NCBI GenBank assembly: GCA_029961005.1 | Contig: JASBVW010000004.1 | Location: 1 to 20,160 of the forward strand | Length of the DNA stretch: 20,160 bases | Direction: 5' to 3' | From: Bacillota bacterium | GTDB lineage: Bacteria; Bacillota; UBA5301; JASBVW01 | In this document: positions 1-6,745 of the stretch, one piece after another | Layout: every line of letters begins with the position of its first letter | How positions within the stretch are numbered: position 1 is the stretch's first letter | Translations under genes and position numbers: made by a program | Notes under the pieces: generated by a model | What the model saw: only the letters and a program-made list of their open reading frames with translations | Databases searched by the model: none | What the model was told of the DNA's origin: nothing

Positions 1-311
1 ATGAGCTGGCAAGTTTCGCCCAGGTTGGCGGCGTGCACCGGCTGATCGAGGGTGCCGTAGACCAGGAGTACATCTTTCCCCCGTTCCAAGAGCTTGCTCC
101 CCGTCAGAGGGCCCAACGCGTCGCCGGTTGAACGGTCCGTCCCTATGCAGAGCGTCACCAGTTCCCGGTCGGGCGTGCAGTTGTACTCGCTGAAGATGCG
201 CAAAAAGGAGAGGGTCAGGAGCTGGCGCGCCTGCGGATCCTCCCAATGCACGCGGTCCAGCCAGGGAAAAGTAGGAGTGCTCTTTTCTGGATTCAGTACC
301 AGGCCGGGCAT
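1..311 (-). CDS. yyaC: YyaC-type spore protease-like protein (partial, N-terminal part)
   Basis: The minus strand is open from an ATG at 311 to the left edge, giving the first 103 residues; the C-terminal half lies outside the window. The ATG is preceded by a GGGGGAGA ribosome site. Near residue 60 the protein reads CIGTDRSTGDALGPLTGSKL, the hallmark of the YyaC family (about 200 residues, found in spore formers and related to germination-protease-type peptidases). The later segment GTLDQPVHAANL also fits this family. Its substrate and exact role are not established. It is transcribed divergently from the VanW gene, and a sigma-E-like promoter lies about 50 bases upstream of its start. The family assignment is confident; the protease activity is family knowledge, not seen here. 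Confidence 0.88.
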   Translation of the reverse strand, partial: MPGLVLNPEKSTPTFPWLDRVHWEDPQARQLLTLSFLRIFSEYNCTPDRELVTLCIGTDRSTGDALGPLTGSKLLERGKDVLLVYGTLDQPVHAANLGETCQL

Positions 312-359
312 CTTCTCTCCCCCAGGCTCTAGAAGCTATTTTTTAACAAGCTGATAAGG

Positions 360-388
360 AGTATATGGAGAAAAGGGGGCGAATATGC
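360..388 (-). promoter_or_regulatory. Candidate sigma-E-type promoter of yyaC
   Basis: Read on the minus strand, GCATATT (388-382) is followed by exactly 14 bases and then CATATACT (367-360). The Bacillus sigma-E consensus is about KMATATT, 14-15 bases, CATACAHT. The -35 matches fully, the -10 matches 7 of 8, and the spacing is in range. The -10 lies 48 bases upstream of the yyaC ATG and points the right way. That this organism's sigma-E uses the Bacillus consensus is inference. Confidence 0.5.
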
Positions 389-438
389 ATAGCATGCCAA
401 TTTTGGCTCTGGCCCAGCCGGCCCTTCTTTCTGCCCTG

Positions 439-447
439 TGGTATAAT
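439..447 (+). promoter_or_regulatory. Extended -10 promoter element for the VanW-family gene
   Basis: TGGTATAAT is a perfect sigma-A -10 hexamer (442-447) with the TGn extension, 35 bases upstream of the VanW-family ATG. No good -35 is present at 16-18 bases upstream, so this would work as an extended -10 promoter. An AAGGAAGG sequence (464-471) follows and is the likely ribosome site. Confidence 0.5.
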
Positions 448-482
448 GGGGGCGGCTTTATGTAAGGAAGGCGGGTGGCCGG

Positions 483-1850
483 ATGGCGCTCATCAAGCTC
501 CGACCGGGACAGCTTTTGCCACTGGCGGCTGGTTTTCTGGCCCTTGTCCTGCTGGGGGCAATCCTGGCCGCTCTGATGGAGCTAGAAGCTTCTCCTACCA
601 TCAGGGCCGGCGTCTATATCTTGGATCTCCCCCTCGGGGGGCTGAGCCGGCGCGCGGCCGAAGAGGTTCTCCAACCCAGGTTAGACCGCCTGCTCCAAAC
701 CGAGCTGGAGGTCACCGACGGCCGGCGGCGGTGGAGCTTCACCCCCGCCGAGGCGGGGATCCGCTTCAATCTCAAAGCCATGACCTGGGAGGCGTACGCA
801 GTGGGCCGGGTCGGTCCTCCCTGGCTGCGCTGGAGACAACTTCGCCTGTCTGCGCAGAGAGGATACCGGGTGCCCCTCCGGCTGGAGGTGGACATGGACC
901 AGATGCACCGCTTTCTCTCTCGGCTCACGGGAATTGTGGAACGCCCTCCCCGCGATGCCACGTGGCGCATCACCTCCGAGGGGCGGGTGGAGGTGGTTCC
1001 GGCCCGGACAGGGCTGCGCCTGGATATAGATGCCTTCTTTCGGGATCTGCAGGTGGCCCTGGAGAGGGGCGGGAAACCGGGGCGGCTCCTCCTCACTCTG
1101 CACGAAGTGCCTCCCGCCCTGAGCACGGCCCAAGCCGAGGCGCTGGGGATTCGAGAGCGCATCAGTTCTTTCCGCACCCGCTTTGACCCGGCCAACCTTA
1201 ACCGGGCGGCCAACATCCGGCTGGCCGCCGCGGCGCTCGACCTGACGCCGGTCTTGCCGGGGGCGCTCTTTTCCTTCAATCAGCGGGTGGGGCCGCGCCT
1301 GCCGGAGTCGGGCTATGTAGAAGCACCGGTGGTGCTCAACGGCCGGCTGGTGCCGGGAATTGGGGGCGGCATCTGCCAGGTCTCCAGCACGCTTTACAAT
1401 GCTGTACTGCTGGCCGGCCTGCAGGTGCAGGAACGGCACCGCCACTCGGTTCCCAGCGCCTATGTCCAGCCCGGCCGCGATGCCGCTGTAGCCTATGACT
1501 ACATGGATCTCAAGTTTTCTGCTCCTTTAGATCAGCCTTTGCTGATACACGCGGTGACGGGCCCGGACTGGGTAGAGGTGAGCCTCTACGGCCGGGCCAA
1601 GCCTGCAGAGAAGATTGACCTGGTGGTGGAAATTTTAGAGAAGATCCCTCCGCCGGTGCAGAAGGAGTTTGATCCGGGATTGCCCCGCCAGAAACAAAAA
1701 GTGGTTCAGGAGGGCTTTCCGGGCTATCGGGTGCGGGTTTGGCAGGTCTACTCTTTTCGGGGACGGGAGCTGCGCCGCCAGCTGGTCTCGGAGGACGAGT
1801 ACAAGCCGATCCCCGTGGAGGTGAAGTTCGGCCCTGGCGCTTTCAGGTGA
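483..1850 (+). CDS. VanW family protein with N-terminal anchor and PG-binding domain
   Basis: A 455-residue protein, probably anchored outside the membrane. Residues about 10-32 form one hydrophobic segment (signal anchor). About 35-215 resembles the PG_binding_4 domain that commonly precedes VanW. The VanW domain spans about 225-375, with ALFSFNQRVGPR, the near-invariant GIGGGICQVSSTLYNAV and then a HRHSVPSAYVQPGRDAAV segment. The last ~80 residues form a lysine-rich beta tail and show no clear G5 domain. VanW-type proteins occur in glycopeptide-resistance clusters but are mostly chromosomal cell-envelope proteins of unknown mechanism, and nothing here suggests vancomycin resistance (no vanHAX). 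The ATG follows AAGGAAGG by about 11 bases, and an extended -10 lies just upstream. Confidence 0.9.
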   Translation: MALIKLRPGQLLPLAAGFLALVLLGAILAALMELEASPTIRAGVYILDLPLGGLSRRAAEEVLQPRLDRLLQTELEVTDGRRRWSFTPAEAGIRFNLKAMTWEAYAVGRVGPPWLRWRQLRLSAQRGYRVPLRLEVDMDQMHRFLSRLTGIVERPPRDATWRITSEGRVEVVPARTGLRLDIDAFFRDLQVALERGGKPGRLLLTLHEVPPALSTAQAEALGIRERISSFRTRFDPANLNRAANIRLAAAALDLTPVLPGALFSFNQRVGPRLPESGYVEAPVVLNGRLVPGIGGGICQVSSTLYNAVLLAGLQVQERHRHSVPSAYVQPGRDAAVAYDYMDLKFSAPLDQPLLIHAVTGPDWVEVSLYGRAKPAEKIDLVVEILEKIPPPVQKEFDPGLPRQKQKVVQEGFPGYRVRVWQVYSFRGRELRRQLVSEDEYKPIPVEVKFGPGAFR

Positions 1851-1875
1851 GGGCTCATTTTATTTTGCCCTGTAA

Positions 1876-1923
1876 AGGAGAAGGGATCTCCTGCCCCACC
1901 CAGAATATCCCAAAAAGGTGGGG
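1876..1923 (+). promoter_or_regulatory. Tandem hairpins in the leader of the 1938 gene
   Basis: Two inverted repeats occupy the gap after the VanW-family gene. AGGAGA (1876-1881) pairs with TCTCCT (1887-1892) around a 5-base loop. CCCCACC (1894-1900) pairs with GGTGGGG (1917-1923) around a 16-base loop. Neither is followed by a T-run, so they are not terminators. The second stem takes in the first bases of the GGGGAGGAGG ribosome site (1921-1930) of the next gene, so it could dampen its translation. This is visible pairing only; function is inferred. Confidence 0.3.
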
Positions 1924-1937
1924 GAGGAGGGGGACGC

Positions 1938-3362
1938 GTGGGGCAGTTCCCAAGGAGGAGGCCCTTTCTTTTGCTGCTGTGGCCGTTTTTACTTTTGGCG
2001 TGCGCGCTCACCCGAGGGGAGATGGGGCGAGCCCGCGAAGGCCGCCCGGGAGCTTTTACCTGGGAAGAAGGGCGCTTGCAGGTGGAGTACCGGTGGGAGG
2101 AGGAAGCAGGGGCGGGGCGGGGTGCGGAGGACCTTTCTTTTGACCTCGACCTCTCGCCGGAAGAGGGGCGGGGCTGGGAGATAGGGGTGTTGCGGCGCCG
2201 CCTGTGGGGAGAGGAAGAGGGCCGGCGGTACCGGCTGGCGGCCCGGTGGAGCCATTCCCCTCGGCCCGGGGAAAGGGTGGGGGTAAAAGGGCGCGGGGAA
2301 TGGTCCGTTTTAGCTGCTGGGGGTTCCGGAGGGCAGCTGCTGGAGGTTTCGGCCGAGTTTGGGCAGAAATTCGCCGCGCCCGGGACGGGGCTGACGGTAG
2401 GAGCAGCGGGAGAGGGAGAGTGGCTGGGCGACGGCTCCTGGCGGCGCCGTGACGTGGGCTGGTACGCGGAGCTCACCTACGATCATTTGACCGCGGAGCC
2501 CAGCCTCTTCTGGTTGGACGAAGGGGTTCTCTTCCGCTGGCCGGAAGGGCTGGCCGAGAGCACCTGGCTCTTTGGGTGGCCGGAGGAGCCCGGGGAAGAG
2601 GAAAGCCAGGGGCTCCTTCCTCCCCGGTCGCTTCCGGGCTGGGACTCCTTCCTGACCGGGCGAACCAGGATTACGGTTAAAAAGGCCTCTAGCGGGAGAG
2701 AGTATCCGTTAAAACCGGAACAAAACTCTGTCTACGACCTGATGGAGGTCAAGGCAGACCATCCCCTCCCCGGCGGAAAGGCTGAGGGGGAAGGGGCGGC
2801 GGAACTTAAGCTGGTCTGCCGCCAGTATTCCCGCACTTACCCGGCTGCTCAGGCCTCGACCTATCACGTACAGGAGGGGAGTGCGGCTCTCTCCTGGGGG
2901 GCGAGGAAGAAGTGGAGCGCCAAGCTGGCGGTAGGGCTCAAGACAGGCCGGTGGTGGTTTGACGCGGCGAGGGATTACAATCAGTGGTCTCTCTCCGCGG
3001 AAGGCGGATACGCCCTTGCGCCCGGGGGCCACCTTCTCTGGTCGTGTTACACCCGCTGGGAGGCGTATCCTGCTGCTCCGGAGCGGGACTGCCAGGCCCA
3101 GGGCCTGAACCAGGAGCTGCATTGGGGGCCAGATCCGGAGCGGGGCCTGCTCCTGCATCTGGGGCTCGAGCGGGGCGCCGCCTGGGGAGGTGGCGCAGGG
3201 CCGGAGGTCTGGACCTTGCGCTCGGGCGTGCGCTGGAAGGACAGGCTGCCTTGGCACGGGGGAGGCTGGGAGGCCGGGTACTCCTGGGAGGAGGCCCGGG
3301 CCGACCAGGGCCTGCCCGAAGTGCAGCGGAGGTGGAAGATCGGCTTGACACAGCGCTTTTAG
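1938..3362 (+). CDS. Exported beta-strand-rich protein of unknown function
   Basis: A 474-residue protein from a GTG start, placed 7 bases after a strong GGGGAGGAGG ribosome site. The N-terminus has three arginines (6-8) and a leucine-rich core ending in LLLAC (Cys22), which fits a secretion signal and perhaps a lipobox. I do not recognise the family. The mature part is full of short alternating polar/hydrophobic stretches rich in Trp, Tyr and Gly and separated by turn-like G/P/D/E segments, especially from about 300 to the end. The chain ends KIGLTQRF with a C-terminal Phe, as outer-membrane beta-barrels do, although the gene set suggests a monoderm-type Firmicute. It could instead be a cell-surface beta protein. 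It shares direction with the VanW gene, 87 bases upstream, and abuts the activase gene. Confidence 0.75.
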   Translation: MGQFPRRRPFLLLLWPFLLLACALTRGEMGRAREGRPGAFTWEEGRLQVEYRWEEEAGAGRGAEDLSFDLDLSPEEGRGWEIGVLRRRLWGEEEGRRYRLAARWSHSPRPGERVGVKGRGEWSVLAAGGSGGQLLEVSAEFGQKFAAPGTGLTVGAAGEGEWLGDGSWRRRDVGWYAELTYDHLTAEPSLFWLDEGVLFRWPEGLAESTWLFGWPEEPGEEESQGLLPPRSLPGWDSFLTGRTRITVKKASSGREYPLKPEQNSVYDLMEVKADHPLPGGKAEGEGAAELKLVCRQYSRTYPAAQASTYHVQEGSAALSWGARKKWSAKLAVGLKTGRWWFDAARDYNQWSLSAEGGYALAPGGHLLWSCYTRWEAYPAAPERDCQAQGLNQELHWGPDPERGLLLHLGLERGAAWGGGAGPEVWTLRSGVRWKDRLPWHGGGWEAGYSWEEARADQGLPEVQRRWKIGLTQRF

Positions 3363-3440
3363 ATGGAGCAGGCCCTTTGGCCAGTGGTAGTGAGAGAGGC
3401 GAGGGAAGGAGATAATAGGGGCCGGAGAGGGGTGAGGCCG

Positions 3441-4442
3441 GTGCCAGAAGCGATCTTTTTAGGGATCGACGTAGGTTCGGTGAGCACCAATTTGGCGGTG
3501 GTGGATCGCCAAGGTGCGGTCTGTCAGACCGTGTACCTGCGCACCCAGGGACAACCTATTCAGGCGCTGCAGAAAGGGCTGGCAGAGCTCCGGCCCTTCT
3601 TGGGCCCGGGATGGGAGGTGAAGGGTGTAGGGGCTACCGGCAGCGCGCGCCAGTTGATCGGCTTCATTGCCGGGGCCGACGTGATCAAGAACGAGATCAC
3701 CGCCCACGCGGTGGCAGCCCTGCACCTGGTGCCAGGCGTGCAGACTGTTTTGGAGATTGGCGGGCAAGATTCTAAGATCATCATCCTGCGCCAGGGCGTG
3801 GTGGTGGATTTTGCCATGAATACGGTTTGTGCGGCCGGAACCGGGTCTTTCCTCGATCACCAAGCGGCCCGCCTCCACATTCCCATAGAGGAGTTCGGCC
3901 GCCTGGCCTTGCGCTCCCAAAACCCGGTGCGCATCGCCGGCCGGTGCGGGGTCTTCGCTGAGTCGGATATGATCCATAAGCAGCAGACCGGCCACAGGCT
4001 GGAAGATATCGTCGCCGGCTTGTGCGAGGCCCTGGTCCGCAACTACCTGAACAACGTGGGCAAGGGCAAGGAGATCCTGCCTCCGGTGGTCTTTCAGGGA
4101 GGGGTGGCGGCCAACGTGGGGATCAAGGCCGCCTTTGAACGGGCCCTGGGCACGGAGATCATCGTTCCGGCCCACCATGCCGTCATGGGGGCTATCGGAG
4201 CCGCTCTCCTGGCTAAAGAGGCTTGGGAAGAAGAGAAAAGACCCAGCCGGTTCCGGGGGCTCGCAGTAGAGGAATGCCTTTGGGAGACGGCCAGTTTTGA
4301 GTGCCCTGGCTGCCCCAATCGGTGCGAGGTGGTAGAGGTCTTACGGGAGAAGAGCTGCGTTGCCCGTTGGGGAGACCGCTGCGGGCGCTGGAGTGGAGAA
4401 AGAGAAACGGGTTCCCCTCTGGCGACAGGAATCCGGGCTTAA
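3441..4442 (+). CDS. 2-hydroxyacyl-CoA dehydratase-type activase (BadF/BcrA/HgdC ATPase family)
   Basis: ASKHA-fold ATPase with FLGIDVGSVSTNLAVV near the N-terminus, GATGSARQL, EIGGQDSKII and a C-terminal GGVAANVGIKAAF / GAIGAALLAKE segment. Cys130 (NTVCAAGTGSF) and Cys169 (AGRCGVFAESD) are 39 residues apart, as in HgdC, where one such pair from each subunit holds the dimer-bridging [4Fe-4S] cluster. Such proteins use ATP to send one electron into 2-hydroxyacyl-CoA dehydratases or benzoyl-CoA reductase. A cysteine-rich tail (CPGCPNRC and WGDRCGRW) resembles that seen in larger activase-like proteins. I chose GTG at 3441, because GGAGAGGGG lies just upstream and it yields the normal start; the frame is open from 3363. 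No dehydratase subunits are adjacent, so the partner is unknown. Confidence 0.85.
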   Translation: MPEAIFLGIDVGSVSTNLAVVDRQGAVCQTVYLRTQGQPIQALQKGLAELRPFLGPGWEVKGVGATGSARQLIGFIAGADVIKNEITAHAVAALHLVPGVQTVLEIGGQDSKIIILRQGVVVDFAMNTVCAAGTGSFLDHQAARLHIPIEEFGRLALRSQNPVRIAGRCGVFAESDMIHKQQTGHRLEDIVAGLCEALVRNYLNNVGKGKEILPPVVFQGGVAANVGIKAAFERALGTEIIVPAHHAVMGAIGAALLAKEAWEEEKRPSRFRGLAVEECLWETASFECPGCPNRCEVVEVLREKSCVARWGDRCGRWSGERETGSPLATGIRA

Positions 4443-4528
4443 GTGGCGAATATCATACGGGCTACGCCGGCTACGCCGGCCTGGGGCGATACTGGTATTT
4501 ATCATCATTTTAGAGAGGTTGGAGTAGG

Positions 4529-5467
4529 GTGGGGGAGCTGAAAGTTTTCGTCGGCACTTCGGTTCCTGAACTGGGGCGGGAAGTGGCAGAGGAGCTAGGC
4601 ATCAAGTTAGGCGAGATCAACATTAAGCGCTTCGCCTGCGGGGAGATTTACGTCCGTTACCTGGAAACGGTGCGGGGACACGACGTCTTTCTCATTCAAT
4701 CGCTTTGTCCGCCGGTGAATGAGAACCTGGTGGAGCTTTTGATCATGGTCGATGCCCTGAGGCGCGCCTCGGCGGGCCGGATCAACGCCGTGATTCCTCA
4801 TTACGGCTACGCCAGGCAGGAAAGAAAGGACGCCTCGCGGGAGCCGATCTCCGCTCGCATGGTGGCCGATCTCCTGGAGACGGTGGGGGTGGACCGGGTA
4901 ATCACGGTGGACTTGCACGCTCCAGCCATTCAGGGTTTTTTTAGCATCCCGGTGGATCATTTAACGGCGCTGCCCATCTTGGCCGAGTACTACCGCAAGA
5001 AGGACCTGCCTAATGCCTCGGTGGTAGCCCTGGACGCGGGCGGGATCAAAAACGCGGAGAAGCTGGCCAAAAGGCTGGATCTCCCGCTGGTGGGCATGTA
5101 CAAGCGGCACCCGGCCCACAACGTGGCGGAGGTAACCCACGTGATAGGCGAGATAGAAGGGCGGATTCCTATCATCATTGAGGACATGATTGACACGGGA
5201 GGCACCTTGATTGAGGGGGTCAAGGCCCTTCTTCAGCACGGGGCGGTACCGGAGATTCACGTCTGTGCCACTCATCCGGTCTTTTCCGACCCAATTACAG
5301 AGAGGTTGCAGCACCCGGCGATTAAAGAAGTGGTCGTGACGGATACCATTCCCATTCCCCCGGAGAAGATGCTGCCCAAGATCACGGTCATGTCCATCGC
5401 CTCACTAATTGCCTCGGCCATTAAGCGGGTACACGAGGAGACGTCGGTGAGCGAGCTCTTTGTTTAG
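4529..5467 (+). CDS. prs: Ribose-phosphate pyrophosphokinase (PRPP synthetase), divergent form
   Basis: 312 residues, the usual length for Prs, which makes PRPP from ribose-5-phosphate and ATP for purine, pyrimidine, NAD, His and Trp synthesis. Recognisable elements are the N-terminal FVGTSVPELGREVAEELGI, PHYGYARQERKDASREPISA (ATP-binding loop), DLHAPAIQGFFSIPVDHL and the ribose-phosphate loop EDMIDTGGTL. The catalytic flexible loop, normally DKRR with a conserved KxR pair, reads YKRH here, so the second basic residue is His194. The PRPP signature VVSPDxGGVxRAR reads VVALDAGGIKNAE. It may be a second Prs paralogue. GTG start after GAGAGGTTGGAG. The 86 bases upstream contain a GCCGGC-TAC-GCCGGC repeat and no clear promoter. 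Confidence 0.92.
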   Translation: MGELKVFVGTSVPELGREVAEELGIKLGEINIKRFACGEIYVRYLETVRGHDVFLIQSLCPPVNENLVELLIMVDALRRASAGRINAVIPHYGYARQERKDASREPISARMVADLLETVGVDRVITVDLHAPAIQGFFSIPVDHLTALPILAEYYRKKDLPNASVVALDAGGIKNAEKLAKRLDLPLVGMYKRHPAHNVAEVTHVIGEIEGRIPIIIEDMIDTGGTLIEGVKALLQHGAVPEIHVCATHPVFSDPITERLQHPAIKEVVVTDTIPIPPEKMLPKITVMSIASLIASAIKRVHEETSVSELFV

Positions 5468-5540
5468 TAGCTTAGAACCGGAAGAAGCTCCCCTGGCCTG
5501 GCTGCTCCCCTCGCTCATAGGATATAGGGGGGTGAGGAGG

Positions 5541-5825
5541 GTGAAAGCGACGCGGCAGATGAGACTGGTCTTGTCTTCGCTGGCGGTGGGGGCGTGGGGG
5601 GTCTTCTATTGGTGGAAGGTGGTCCTCTTCAGCGCGCCGGCCTTTGGCGATTTGCGCCCGTATCTTGAAGTGCTGCGCCTTTGGCGGATCTCGCTTGGGG
5701 TGACGGGGTTGCTCCTCATCGGCTGGTGGGGATGGGAGTTTCTGGCCTGGTGGAAAGCGCGGCGGCGGCCGAGGGCGCGGCAAACAGAGGCGGAAGAAGA
5801 AGGTCGCGTGCGCCAATGGGGTTAG
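5541..5825 (+). CDS. Small two-helix membrane protein of unknown function
   Basis: About 94 residues with two hydrophobic segments (roughly 8-30 and 49-70), rich in Trp, followed by an Arg-rich and Glu-rich cytosolic tail (KARRRPRARQ, EAEEEGR). This topology suggests both ends inside the cell. The start is uncertain: GTG at 5541 directly follows AGGAGG (too close), GTG at 5532 is the alternative, and the frame stays open back to 5460. I do not recognise a family. Its stop (5823-5825) lies inside the next gene, so the two are probably translated together with the PHP phosphoesterase. Confidence 0.55.
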   Translation: MKATRQMRLVLSSLAVGAWGVFYWWKVVLFSAPAFGDLRPYLEVLRLWRISLGVTGLLLIGWWGWEFLAWWKARRRPRARQTEAEEEGRVRQWG

Positions 5826-6682
5826 ACTTGCACGTCCATACTACTGCCTCGGACGGCAGTGAAACGCCGGCCGAAGTGGTGCGCAAGGCGAAGCATTTAG
5901 GCCTGAGCGCCATTGCTTTAACCGATCACGACAGCGTCGGGGGCCTGGAAGAAGGATTGCAGGCCGGGAAAGAGCTCGGCCTGGAGGTGGTACCGGGGAT
6001 TGAGCTGACCAGCGACACGGACGAGAGTGAGGTCCACCTCTTGGGTTACTACATCGACCACCGGCACCCTCGGCTGAGGGAGCGGCTGCGAGAAGTACAG
6101 GCCGCGCGGGTGGAGCGGGCCAAAAAGATGGTGGACAGGCTGCGGGAACACGGGATTGACCTGCAGTGGGAGGAGGTTTGGAAGCTGGTCGGCCCGGGGC
6201 ATTTTATCGGCCGCACTCACCTGTTTAAAGCTCTGGAGAACGCTGGGCTGGTCGCGGGGCAAAGCAAAGGGGAGGCCTTTCGCAGTCTCTTGGGGAGAGA
6301 GGGGCTGGCGTATGTGCCACACTATTACCTCTCTACCCGCGAGGCGGTGCGCTTGATCCGGGAGGCGGGAGGAGTCCCTGTCCTGGCTCACCCCGGCAGG
6401 CTCCGGGTGGATGCGCTGATCAAGGAACTGATGGCGGAAGGGTTGCGGGGGGTAGAGGTGTATTACCCGGCCCACACCCCGGCGATGGTGCAGCACTATC
6501 TAAAGCTGGCGACTGAGCTGGGCTTGATCGTCACAGGGGGTACGGATTACCACGGCAGACATTCCCAGTATCGGGTCCGCCTGGGGGAGTACTCCGCGCC
6601 GCCAGAGGCCTTGGAGCAGCTGCGGGCGGCGGCGGAAGAAGTGCGCCGGGGAGGGGCTCCAGCTTTTCCCAACGGGAAGTGA
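5816..6682 (+). CDS. PHP-domain metal-dependent phosphoesterase
   Basis: 288 residues from ATG 5816, which overlaps the preceding stop. It has the PHP motifs in order: DLHVHTTASDGS, IALTDHDSV, VVPGIELTS, VHLLGYYID, PVLAHPGR and GGTDYHG. These give the His/Asp/Glu set that binds a multinuclear metal centre. The middle insert (about 95-165) is typical of the YciV/RNase AM and 3',5'-nucleotide bisphosphatase branch, so the likely substrates are nucleotide 3',5'-bisphosphates or short 5'-phosphorylated RNA; this is family inference. The frame is open upstream to 5681, but the protein family begins at the chosen ATG. It is probably cytosolic: no signal peptide or membrane segment is seen. Confidence 0.88.
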   Translation: MGLDLHVHTTASDGSETPAEVVRKAKHLGLSAIALTDHDSVGGLEEGLQAGKELGLEVVPGIELTSDTDESEVHLLGYYIDHRHPRLRERLREVQAARVERAKKMVDRLREHGIDLQWEEVWKLVGPGHFIGRTHLFKALENAGLVAGQSKGEAFRSLLGREGLAYVPHYYLSTREAVRLIREAGGVPVLAHPGRLRVDALIKELMAEGLRGVEVYYPAHTPAMVQHYLKLATELGLIVTGGTDYHGRHSQYRVRLGEYSAPPEALEQLRAAAEEVRRGGAPAFPNGK

Positions 6683-6745
6683 TTAACAGAATTCCTGTAA
6701 GTGCCGATTACATTGGTGAAACCTCCTTAACTCAGACGAGAAGGG

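Noticed and set aside
365..1186. Long open frame overlapping the start of the VanW-family gene in another frame
   Set aside because: Its translation is low-complexity Pro/Gly/Arg-rich sequence typical of an out-of-frame GC-rich gene; the VanW frame has clear domain motifs.
4461..4480. Repeat GCCGGC-TAC-GCCGGC before prs
   Set aside because: Could form a short hairpin, but there is no T-run and it is only a two-copy repeat of GGCTACGCC; no function can be supported.
6721..6745. ACCTCCTTA just before the TPR gene, identical to the core of the anti-Shine-Dalgarno sequence
   Set aside because: It could pair with the ribosome site GAGAAGGG only through four bases; probably chance.
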